Shown here piece after piece: positions 1 through 11,045 of a stretch of DNA of 64,000 nucleotides; within the stretch, counting starts at the first letter, position 1; each line of letters starts with the position of its first letter. The DNA lies in NCBI RefSeq assembly GCF_021018895.1, contig NC_079387.1:12094542-12158541 (forward strand), written 5' to 3'. The translations under genes were made by a program, and so were the position numbers. This stretch comes from Seriola aureovittata (Eukaryota > Chordata > Actinopteri > Carangiformes > Carangidae). A model generated the notes under the pieces. The model searched no databases, was not told where the DNA came from, and worked only from the letters and a program-made list of their open reading frames with translations.

Positions 1-104
1 TGGGATGTTCACATACTGAGAAACATGAAGGAGACTCAGAGGATCATGTTGACTCTGTCAGACAATGAACACAGTGTGTTATCTTCATCATCATCATCAT
101 CATT

Positions 105-136
<32 letters not shown>

Positions 137-733
137 TATCATCATCATCATCATCATCACAGTCATATTCAGACGCTGTGGACTGACAGGAAATTAATCT
201 GGATCTTTCTGATTGGATGTTGAGTCTGCTTCTTCACAAACAGACTTTCAAAATAAAAGTCAGGACTGAAGATCACAAAGACCAGCTCTCTTCTTCCACT
301 GACTGTCAGTGTCCTGCAGTGAAGTGGACAGTGAGACATTCACTGACCAGCATGAGTCACAGTGTGACAGTTGGACTGAGAGTCTAAAATAGACGTGACT
401 GATAAAAGAGATTAGAGCAGCAGCTGGACTGAAGTGGGTCACACGGACGATGAGGACAAGGAGCAGAAGCTGGGGGCGGGGGGGGGGGGTATTAAATAGA
501 TGAAGATTTATTTAAAGCAGCAGGAGGCTCTGAACTGATCAACATGTTTATTTATGAGTCTGAAGTCATGAGATTAACTGAGGGACCTGGACCTGATCCA
601 CTTGATGCACCTGAGACTGGACCTGGTCCTGACTCAGATCTCGTCTTAAATGAATCTGGACTCACTTTTAAACAGTTTTTAGTTTATTTTACATGTTTTC
701 TTGATAAAACCTTTTAGTCAGACTGTAATGCAC
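1..733. other. Intergenic, no gene recognised
   Basis: Apart from an ATC trinucleotide run near the left end and a G-run near 477-490, I see no exon with convincing splice sites and no recognisable protein segment on either strand. It may be 3' flank of a gene outside the window. Confidence 0.5.
86..160. repeat. (ATC)n microsatellite
   Basis: Nearly pure ATC/ATT trinucleotide run, seen directly. Confidence 0.95.
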
Positions 734-3700
734 ACTGTGTTACTGTGTGTGTTACTGTGTGTGTTACTGTGTTACTGTGTGTGTTACTGTGTGTGTTACT
801 GTGTGTGTTACTGTGTTACTGTGTGTGTTACTGTGTGTGTTACTGTGTGTGTTACTGTGTTACTGTGTTACTGTGTGTGTTACTGTGTTACTGTGTGTGT
901 TACTGTGTGTGTTACTGTGTGTGTTACTGTGTTACTGTGTGTGTCACTGTGTGTGTTACTGTGTTACTGTGTGTGTTACTGTGTGTGTTACTGTGTTACT
1001 GTGTGTGTTACTGTGTGTGTTACTGTGTGTGTTACTGTGTTACTGTGTGTGTTACTGTGTGTGTTACTGTGTTACTGTGTGTGTTACTGTGTGTGTTACT
1101 GTGTGTGTTACTGTGTGTGTTACTGTGTTACTGTGTTACTGTGTGTGTTACTGTGTTACTGTGTGTGTTACTGTGTGTGTTACTGTGTGTGTTACTGTGT
1201 TACTGTGTGTGTCACTGTGTGTGTTACTGTGTTACTGTGTGTGTTACTGTGTGTGTTACTGTGTTACTGTGTGTGTTACTGTGTGTGTTACTGTGTGTGT
1301 TACTGTGTGTGTTACTGTGTTACTGTGTGTGTTACTGTGTTACTGTGTGTGTTACTGTGTGTGTTACTGTGTGTGTTACTGTGTGTGTTACTGTGTTACT
1401 GTGTGTGTTACTGTGTGTGTTACTGTGTTACTGTGTGTGTTACTGTGTGTGTTACTGTGTGTGTTACTGTGTGTGTTACTGTGTGTGTTACTGTGTTACT
1501 GTGTGTGTTACTGTGTGTGTTACTGTGTGTGTTACTGTGTGTGTTACTGTGTGTGTTACTGTGTGTGTTACTGTGTTACTGTGTGTGTTACTGTGTTACT
1601 GTGTGTGTTACTGTGTGTGTTACTGTGTGTGTTACTGTGTGTGTTACTGTGTGTGTTACTGTGTGTGTTACTGTGTGTGTTACTGTGTTACTGTGTGTGT
1701 TACTGTGTTACTGTGTGTGTTACTGTGTGTGTTACTGTGTGTGTTACTGTGTGTGTTACTGTGTTACTGTGTGTGTTACTGTGTGTGTTACTGTGTGTGT
1801 TACTGTGTGTGTTACTGTGTTACTGTGTGTGTGTTACTGTGTGTGTTACTGTGTTACTGTGTGTGTTACTGTGTGTGTTACTGTGTGTGTTACTGTGTTA
1901 CTGTGTGTGTTACTGTGTGTGTTACTGTGTGTGTTACTGTGTGTGTTACTGTGTTACTGTGTGTGTTACTGTGTTACTGTGTGTGTTACTGTGTGTGTTA
2001 CTGTGTGTGTTACTGTGTGTGTTACTGTGTTACTGTGTGTGTTACTGTGTGTGTTACTGTGTTACTGTGTGTGTTACTGTGTGTGTTACTGTGTGTGTTA
2101 CTGTGTTACTGTGTGTGTTACTGTGTGTGTTACTGTGTTACTGTGTGTGTTACTGTGTGTGTTACTGTGTTACTGTGTGTGTTACTGTGTGTGTTACTGT
2201 GTGTGTTACTGTGTGTGTTACTGTGTGTGTTACTGTGTTACTGTGTGTGTTACTGTGTGTGTTACTGTGTGTGTTACTGTGTGTGTTACTGTGTTACTGT
2301 GTGTGTTACTGTGTGTGTTACTGTGTGTGTTACTGTGTTACTGTGTGTGTTACTGTGTGTGTTACTGTGTGTGTTACTGTGTGTGTGTTACTGTGTGTGT
2401 TACTGTGTGTGTTACTGTGTGTGTTACTGTGTGTGTGTTACTGTGTGTGTTACTGTGTGTGTTACTGTGTGTGTTACTGTGTTACTGTGTGTGTTACTGT
2501 GTTACTGTTTGTGTTACTGTGTGTGTTACTGTGTTACTGTGTGTGTTACTGTGTGTGTTACTGTGTGTGTTACTGTGTTACTGTGTGTGTTACTGTGTGT
2601 GTTACTGTGTTACTGTGTGTGTTACTGTGTGTGTTACTGTGTGTGTTACTGTGTGTGTTACTGTGTTACTGTGTGTGTTACTGTGTGTGTTACTGTGTTA
2701 CTGTGTGTGTTACTGTGTGTGTTACTGTGTGTGTTACTGTGTTACTGTGTGTGTTACTGTGTGTGTTACTGTGTGTGTTACTGTGTTACTGTGTGTGTTA
2801 CTGTGTGTGTTACTGTGTTACTGTGTGTGTTACTGTGTGTGTTACTGTGTGTGTGTTACTGTGTGTGTTACTGTGTTACTGTGTTGTTACTGTGTGTGTT
2901 ACTGTGTGTGTTACTGTGTTACTGTGTGTGTTACTGTGTGTGTTACTGTGTGTGTTACTGTGTGTGTTACTGTGTTACTCTGTGTGTTACTGTGTGTGTT
3001 ACTGTGTGTGTTACTGTGTTACTGTGTGTGTTAGTGTGTGTGTTACTGTGTGTGTTACTGTGTTACTGTGTGTGTTACTGTGTGTGTTACTGTGTTACTG
3101 TGTGTGTTACTGTGTGTGTTACTGTGTGTGTTACTGTGTTTGTTACTGTGTTACTGTGTAACTGTGTGTGTTACTGTGTGTGTTACTGTGTTACTGTGTG
3201 TGTTACTGTGTTACTGTGTGTGTTACTGTGTTACTGTGTTACTGTGTTACTGTGTGTGTTACTGTGTGTGTTACTGTGTTACTGTGTTACTGTGTGTGTA
3301 ACTGTGTGTGTTACTGTGTGTGTTACTGTGTTACTGTGTTACTGTGTGTGTTACTGTGTTACTGTGTTACTGTGTTACTGTGTTACTGTGTGTGTTACTG
3401 TGTTAATGTGTGTGTTACTGTGTTACTGTGTTAATGTGTGTGTTACTGTGTTACTGTGTAACTGTGTGTGTTACTGTGTTACTGTGTTACTGTGTGTGTT
3501 ACTGTGTTACTGTGTGTGTTACTGTGTTACTGTGTGTGTTACTGTGTGTGTTACTGTGTGTGTTACTGTGTTACTGTGTGTGTTACTGTGTTACTGTGTG
3601 TGTTACTGTGTGTGTTACTGTGTTACTGTGTGTGTTACTGTGTTACTGTGTGTGTTACTGTGTGTGTTACTGTGTTACTGTGTTACTGTGTGTGTTACTG

Positions 3701-6700
3701 TGTTACTGTGTTACTGTGCAACTGTGTGTGTTACTGTGTTACTGTGTTACTGTGTGTTACTGTGTTACTGTGTAACTGTGTGTGTTACTGTGTTACTGTG
3801 TTACTGTGTTACTGTGTGTGTTACTGTGTTACTGTGTTACTGTGTTACTGTGTGTGTTACTGTGTTACTGTGTTACTGTGTTACTGTGTGTGTTACTGTG
3901 TTACTGTGTTACTGTGTTACTGTGTTACTGTGTGTTACTGTGTTACTGTGTAACTGTGTGTGTTACTGTGTTACTGTGTTACTGTGTGTGTTACTGTGTT
4001 ACTGTGTTACTGTGTGTTACTGTGTTACTGTGTAACTGTGTGTGTTACTGTGTTACTGTGTTACTGTGTGTGTTACTGTGTTACTGTGTTACTGTGTTAC
4101 TGTGTGTGTTACTGTGTTACTGTGTGTTACTGTGTGTGTTACTGTGTTACTGTGTAACTGTGTGTGTTACTGTGTTACTGTGTTACTGTGTGTGTTACTG
4201 TGTTACTGTGTGTGTTACTGTGTTACTGTGTGTGTTACTGTGTTACTGTGTTACTGTGTGTTACTGTGTTACTGTGTAACTGTGTGTGTTACTGTGTTAC
4301 TGTGTTACTGTGTAACTGTGTTACTGTGTGTGTTACTGTGTTACTGTGTAACTGTGTGTGTTACTGTGTTACTGTGTTACTGTGTGTGTTACTGTGTTAC
4401 TGTGTGTGTTACTGTGTTACTGTGTGTGTTACTGTGTTACTGTGTGTGTTACTGTGTTACTGTGTAACTGTGTGTGTTACTGTGTAACTGTGTTACTGTG
4501 TGTGTAACTGTGTGTGTTACTGTGTGTTACTGTGTGTGTTACTGTGTGTGTTACTGTGTTACTGTGTGTGTTACTGAGTGTGTTACTGAGTGTGTTACTG
4601 AGTGTGTCACTGTGTGTGTTACTGTGTGTTACTGTGTGTGTAACTGTGTGTGTTACTGTGTGTGTTACTGTGTGTGTTACTGTGTTACTGTGTGTGTTAC
4701 TGAGTGTGTTACTGAGTGTGTTACTGAGTGTGTCACTGTGTGTGTTACTGTGTGTGTGTGTTACTGTGTGTGTTACTGTGTGTGTTACTGTGTGTGTTAC
4801 TGTGTTACTGAGTGTGTTACTGTGTGTGTTACTGAGTGTGTTACTGAGTGTGTCACTGTGTGTGTTACTGTGTGTGTGTGTTACTGTGTGTGTCACTGTG
4901 TGTGTTACTGAGTGTGTCAATGTGTGTGTTACTGAGTGTGTCACTGTGTGTGTGTGTCACTGTGTGTGTGTTACTGAGTGTGTTACTGAGTGTGTCACTG
5001 TGTGTGTGTTACTGAGTGTGTTACTGAGTGTGTCACTGTGTGTGTCACTGTGTGTGTGTTACTGAGTGTGTCACTGTGTGTGTCACTGTGTGTGTTACTG
5101 AGTGTGTTACTGAGTGTGTCACTGTGTGTGTTACTGTGTGTGTGTGTGTGTGTGTTGTGTGTGTGTTACTGAGTGTGTGTGTGTGTCACTCAGTGTGTTA
5201 CTGTGTGTGTGTGTGTGTGTGTTGTGTGTGTGTGTCACTCAGTGTGTTACTGTGTGTGTGTGTGTTGTGTGTGTGTTACTGAGTGTGTGTGTGTCACTCA
5301 GTGTGTTACTGTGTGTGTGTGTGTGTTGTGTGTGTGTGTCACTCAGTGTGTTACTGTGTGTGTGTATGTGTGTTACTGTGTTACTGTGTAACTGTGTGTG
5401 TTACTGTGTTACTGTGTTACTGTGTAACTGTGTTACTGTGTGTGTTACTGTGTTACTGTGTTACTGTGTTACTGTGTAACTGTGTTACTGTGTTACTGTG
5501 TAACTGTGTTACTGTGTGTGTTACTGTGTTACTGTGTTACTGTGTTACTGTGTAACTGTGTGTGTTACTGTGTTACTGTGTTACTGTGTTACTGTGTGTG
5601 TTACTGTGTTACTGTGTTACTGTGTGTTACTGTGTTACTGTGTGTGTTACTGTGTTACTGTGTGTTACTGTGTTACTGTGTGTGTTACTGTGTTACTGTG
5701 TTACTGTGTTACTGTGTTACTGTGTGTGTTACTGTGTTACTGTGTGTTACTGTGTGTGTTACTGTGTTACTGTGTAACTGTGTGTGTTACTGTGTTACTG
5801 TGTTACTGTGTGTGTTACTGTGTTACTGTGTGTGTTACTGTGTTACTGTGTGTGTTACTGTGTTACTGTGTAACTGTGTGTGTTACTGTGTAACTGTGTG
5901 TGTAACTGTGTGTGTTACTGTGTGTGTTACTGTGTGTGTTACTGTGTTACTGTGTGTGTTACTGAGTGTGTTACTGAGTGTGTTACTGAGTGTGTCACTG
6001 TGTGTGTTACTGTGTGTGTGTGTTACTGTGTGTGTTACTGTGTGTGTTACTGTGTGTGTTACTGTGTTACTGAGTGTGTTACTGTGTGTGTTACTGAGTG
6101 TGTTACTGAGTGTGTCACTGTGTGTGTTACTGTGTGTGTGTGTTACTGTGTGTGTCACTGTGTGTGTTACTGAGTGTGTCAATGTGTGTGTTACTGAGTG
6201 TGTCACTGTGTGTGTGTCACTGTGTGTGTGTTACTGAGTGTGTTACTGAGTGTGTCACTGTGTGTGTGTTACTGAGTGTGTTACTGAGTGTGTCACTGTG
6301 TGTGTCACTGTGTGTGTGTTACTGAGTGTGTCACTGTGTGTGTCACTGTGTGTGTTACTGAGTGTGTTACTGAGTGTGTCACTGTGTGTGTTACTGTGTG
6401 TGTGTGTGTGTGTGTTGTGTGTGTGTTACTGAGTGTGTGTGTGTGTCACTCAGTGTGTTACTGTGTGTGTGTGTTGTGTGTTGTGTGTGTGTGTCACTCA
6501 GTGTGTTACTGTGTGTGTGTGTGTGTTGTGTGTGTGTTACTGAGTGTGTGTGTGTCACTCAGTGTGTTACTGTGTGTGTGTGTGTGTTGTGTGTGTGTGT
6601 CACTCAGTGTGTTACTGTGTGTGTGTATGTGTGTTGTGTGTGTGTTGCTGAGTGTGTGTGTGTTACTGTGTGTGTGTGTGTGTGTTGTGTGTGTTTGTGT

Positions 6701-6842
6701 GTGTGTTGTGTGTGTGTTGCTGAGTGTGTGTGTGTTACTGTGTGTGTGTGTTGTGTGTGTGTGTCACTCAGTGTGCTACTGTGTGTGTGTGTTGTGTGTG
6801 TGCTGCTGAGTGTGTGTGTTACTGTGTGTGTCACTCAGTGTG

Positions 6843-6873
<31 letters not shown>

Positions 6874-7145
6874 TGTGTGTGTGTTGCTGAGTGTGTTTGT
6901 TACTGTGTGTGTGTGTGTTACTGTGTGTGTGTGTGTGTGTGTGTGTTGTGTGTGTGTTGCTGAGTGTGTTTGTTACTGTGTGTGTCACTCAGTGTGTTAC
7001 TGTGTGTGTGTGTTGTGTGTGTGTGTCACTCAGTGTGTTACTGTGTGTGTGTGTTGTGTGTGTGTGTCACTCAGTGTGTTACTGTGTGTGTGTGTTGTGT
7101 GTGTGCTGCTGAGTGTGTGTGTTACTGTGTGTGTCACTCAGTGTG

Positions 7146-7178
<33 letters not shown>

Positions 7179-7468
7179 TGTGTGTGTGTTGCTGAGTGTG
7201 TTTGTTACTGTGTGTGTGTGTGTTACTGTGTGTGTGTGTGTGTGTGTTGTGTGTGTGTTGCTGAGTGTGTTTGTTACTGTGTGTGTCACTCAGTGTGTTA
7301 CTGTGTGTGTGTGTGGTGTGTGTGTTGTGTGTGTGTGTCACTCAGTGTGTTACTGTGTGTGTGTGTGTGTGTGTTGTGTGTGTGTGTCACTCAGTGTGTT
7401 ACTGTGTGTGTGTGTGTGTGTTGTGTGTGTGTTGCTGAGTGTGTGTGTGTTACTGTGTGTGTGTGTGT
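734..7468. repeat. Giant TTACTGTG / TTACTGTGTGTG minisatellite
   Basis: About 6.7 kb built from an 8-mer (TTACTGTG) and a 12-mer (TTACTGTGTGTG). The array is zoned. At 734-3160 the 12-mers dominate. At 3160-4540 it is 8-mer rich with TAACTGTG variants. At 4540-5130 TTACTGAG and TCACTGTG variants appear, followed by a GT-rich zone to about 5365. At 5365-5890 8-mers return. The 5890-6630 part repeats the 4630-5370 part. The rest is GT-rich with TTGCTGAG. The array is largely stop-free in several frames, so its long Cys/Val/Leu/Tyr translations are not genes. It lies 1.7 kb upstream of the first mlph coding exon. Confidence 0.97.
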
Positions 7469-7511
7469 CATGGCCTGCAGCAGTGTGTGCTTGTTGTCAG
7501 GAGGACAGTCA

Positions 7512-7519
7512 TCATGTGA
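7512..7519 (+). promoter_or_regulatory. M-box-like site (TCATGTGA), candidate MITF site
   Basis: TCATGTGA matches the M-box recognised by MITF in pigment-cell promoters. A CAGCTG E-box follows two bases after it. More copies lie at 7901, 8290 (reverse), 9653, 10228 and 10278 (reverse), all around the mlph 5' end. Function is inferred only from the motif and the pigment role of the gene. Confidence 0.3.
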
Positions 7520-8069
7520 TCAGCTGATTCTCTCAGTTGAAGCTCAGACGTCTCTTCACTTCAGCCCGGAGCCTCAGAGGAAAACGGTCAGTTCATCTCT
7601 CTGCTCTTTAATCTCATTTATTAACTAATGACTTTAAACTGGAGTCACACGTAGTTTAAACTCAATCAAGTCACAGTCAAACCTTTGTCTGTCTTTAATG
7701 GTCTAACAGCTGAAATGTGACTTGATATGTTGATCAACTTGTTCTTATTTAATATTTTACTTTTAATTGTTTAATCTGTCAAATGTAAACGAACATCTCA
7801 AATACTCAGAGTTAATCAGCTGCTCAGTGAATTAAACCAGTGTATGTTTGTTCAAACAGATTAAATAATCAGTGAAAATCTGAGTGTAAAGAAAACGTCT
7901 TCATGTGAGTAAAAGTCTTTTATTTTGAAGGTGTCAATCAGCTGATTGATGGTGTGTTTTTAAAGTTTTAAACATCAGAGACGATAGAAACGATCATCAT
8001 CAGGGTGTGGTGACCCACTGCAACTGACTCACTCAAACCGCAGCACTGCTAACATGAACATTAACCTAA

Positions 8070-8190
8070 GACCTGAACCTGGACCTGGAACTGGAACTGG
8101 ACCGGGACTGGGATCTGGACCTGGACCTTAACCGGGACGGGGACCTGGACTTGAACCTGGACCTGGACCTGGACCGGGACCTGGGCCTGT
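8070..8190. repeat. GGACCTGGAACT-type hexamer repeat
   Basis: Degenerate tandem hexamers of the GGACCT / GGACCG / GGAACT type. Confidence 0.85.
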
Positions 8191-8777
8191 GGTTCCTAAC
8201 AGATGAAAGCTGTTCATCTTTTCAGACTTTCCTCTTTTCTTTTCTAAAGATCATCGACTCATTTCACTCCTCAGGACTCACTGGTGACATCACATGATGA
8301 TATCATCTGTCTTTATTGAACTGGACTGTGGTGTTGGACCTGTGACAGTTCAAATGATGACATTGATGATGACATCACTGATTTGAAATCTTCAAAACAC
8401 GACAGTTTGTTCAATAACTCCTGCAGCTTCTGACTTCTCCCATAATGGACCTGGACAGTCTTCCATTAGAGCTTCCTGCTGGTCAATGGACTTAGATGGA
8501 TGGTAGACATTTGTAGTCTGATGACATCACTATGACATCACCTGGACACCGATGACATCATAGTAGATTAGTGACGTATTTCTCTCTTATTTCTTGACAT
8601 TACAACATTTTTCCTCAAAGCTTCATTTTTATTATAATTTATTATTTTTTATTATTTTTACAACTAAAACTAAAACTCATAATTTACATTATTATATTAT
8701 TTATATGATGTTTGGCTGCATTTAGTTTTAATAAAGGAACAACAGTAGAACCCTGAGGAACCCCAGCAACTGTTTTC

Positions 8778-8829
8778 ATGGTGATGATGGTGATGATGGT
8801 GATGATGATGATGATGATGGTGATGATGG

Positions 8830-8860
<31 letters not shown>

Positions 8861-8873
8861 GGTGATGATGATG

Positions 8874-8935
<62 letters not shown>

Positions 8936-8942
8936 GGTGATG

Positions 8943-8999
<57 letters not shown>

Positions 9000-9080
9000 G
9001 TGATGATGATGGTGATGATGATGATGATGGTGATGATGATGGTGATGATGATGATGATGGTGATGATGGTGATGATGATG

Positions 9081-9112
<32 letters not shown>

Positions 9113-9153
9113 GATGGTGATGATGATGGTGATGATGATGATGATGATGATGA
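8778..9153. repeat. (GAT/GGT)n microsatellite before the mlph acceptor
   Basis: About 375 bp of GAT triplets with interspersed GGT, ending 37 bp before the acceptor of the first mlph coding exon. The reverse strand reads as a long polyhistidine frame, which is an artefact. Confidence 0.95.
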
Positions 9154-9190
9154 CGATAACGATGACCTGACTGTGTTTGTGATTTTTCAG

Positions 9191-10867
9191 CGTCATGGAG
9201 AGAAAACTGGATCTTACCCGTCTGACGGACGAAGAAGCGAAACACGTGTGGGAGGTGATTCAACGAGACTTTAACCTCCGCAAGAAGGAGGAGGAGAGAC
9301 TTGGGTACGTTTATCCATTCATCCATTCATCTGTTCATCTCTTCATTTCTTCATTTCTTCATCTCTTCATCTTCGTCATTCATACTCCGTGGTTCATATT
9401 CCACTGTGTTTTCAAACATTTGCATTTTATTCGTCTTTGAAAAGAAAAGACTCTGGATCAATTTAATGTAGTTTAATATATTTACACACAGTAATACACA
9501 TTGTTACACTTCACTACACATTATTACAATTTACTACACACTATTACACTTTAATACACATTATTACACTTTAATACACATTAATACAGATGTAATAACG
9601 TTGTATGAGATGATTGGTTCAAACACAGTGGAGTCTTGTCTCTGGGGCTAAATCATGTGATGGAGCCGTGTTAATGAAGGAGCTCGTCTTCAGCTCACCT
9701 GTACAGGTGTGTCTGTCTGAACTCAGCTCTTGAATCTTCTGGTTCATGTAAAGGTCGAAGGAATGTGAGCGTGAAAGACGTTGTTGTTGTCGCAGTTGAT
9801 CATGGCTCAGTCACACGGACGAGAGTCTGCAGCAGAAAACAGGAAGCTCACAAAGACTCCCTGTGTTTCCACTAAAGACTCCAGCTCCCATCAGCCCCGG
9901 GGGCAAACTCATAGACAGCTGGAAGAGTCTGGGTCTAAGAACGAATCAGTCAAATCATCACTTGGTTTGAAGTGATGTGAGATTTCTACTGACACTGAAC
10001 AGAAAAACTCATCAGTGTGAAACAGAAGTCCATGTTAATGTTTGAACGATTCGTCAGATGTTGTTTGAAGTTTGTTTCACTTTTTAAATTCACTTTAATT
10101 CATGATGTCAGAACATCCAGAGTCTTTATGAGGACGGCTGTTTGACTTCTGTCTTTGTCCGTTTCTGAGGTTTTGAATAAAGTTTAGTGAGAGCTGTGAA
10201 TGTGTGTGACTGCCTGCAGCAGTGTGATCATGTGATGCATGTGGAGAACAACAGACCCTCACAGTTTAATGATGGAGTCACATGAAGCTCTGAGAACACA
10301 CTGTTCATTCACTTACAGCTGCTGCCACATCTGCTTTGAGAGAGAACTTTTCAGGAACACGTCCAGTCACTGTTAAAACTTTATTTATAATGTGTGACGG
10401 CACGTCTGTGAGGAATCCGTGGAGCTTTATCTCAGTCCACTTCCTGACCAACCTGTCCCCCGTTGTTGTTTCAGTGACCTGAAGACGAAGATCGAGAAGG
10501 AGGACACGAAGCGCGAGCTGCTGGGCTCTGAGAGCAGAGTGTCCGACTCTCTGTGTATCCGCTGCCTGCAGCCCTTCAAGTTCCTGGTCAACAGCAAGCG
10601 TCAGTGTCTGGACTGTCACATGTTCACCTGCAAGTCCTGCAGCCGCTACAACAAGAAGGAGCACGGCTGGGTGTGTGACAACTGTCGCATGACCAGGTGA
10701 GACTGGGACAAGTGGTGGGGGGTGAGCCTGAGGCCAGTTTTGGGGGGGGGGGCAGGTGAGACTCGGACAGGTAAGGGGGGGGCAGATACATCTCTCTCAG
10801 ACTAATACACATTGTTGTTGTCGTTGTGTTGCTGTTGTTGTTGTGTTGTTTGTTGTTGTTGTTGTGG

Positions 10868-10903
<36 letters not shown>

Positions 10904-11045
10904 GTTGTTGTTGTGTTGTTGTTTACATACAGAGTGTTGAAGATGGGGACTCTGGGTTGGTACCATGACAATGTCAGAAACCGATTCAAACGCTTTGGCA
11001 GCGCCAAAGTCATGAGGTCACTGTACAAGAGGCTGAATGGAGACG
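9191..11045 (+). CDS. mlph: mlph exons for the Rab27-binding domain (aa 1-148)
   Basis: The first coding exon follows a TTTTTCAG acceptor and carries only four 5' UTR bases before ATG 9195. It encodes helix SHD1 ([20 protein letters not shown]). The second encodes a zinc finger whose pairs I count at C64/C67, C81/C84, C89/C92 and C104/C107. The third encodes SHD2, with [10 protein letters not shown] followed by [15 protein letters not shown], the second Rab27a contact helix. Two adjacent AG dinucleotides (10931-10934) make the exact third-exon start ambiguous by two bases; the first keeps frame and matches the family. Confidence 0.9.

Larger units (their letters stand above)
7469..9190 (+). 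other. mlph 5' flank and 5' intron
   Basis: Non-coding sequence between the giant array and the first coding exon of mlph. The coding exon begins after a splice acceptor, so at least one 5' noncoding exon must lie upstream. A stretch at about 7470-7590, which carries an M-box-like motif, is a candidate for promoter or first exon, but nothing fixes the start site. The rest is unique AT-rich DNA with two short repeats. Confidence 0.45.

Noticed and set aside
701..4035. Very long plus-strand open frames rich in Cys, Val, Leu and Tyr (up to about 1100 codons)
   Set aside because: They are translations of the TTACTGTG minisatellite, open in several frames at once with no start context or domain.
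734..7468. CRISPR-like array
   Set aside because: Units are contiguous without unique spacers, and the sequence is from a vertebrate genome.
8697..9326. Minus-strand protein with a tract of well over 100 His
   Set aside because: Antisense of the (GAT)n microsatellite and of the mlph first coding exon.
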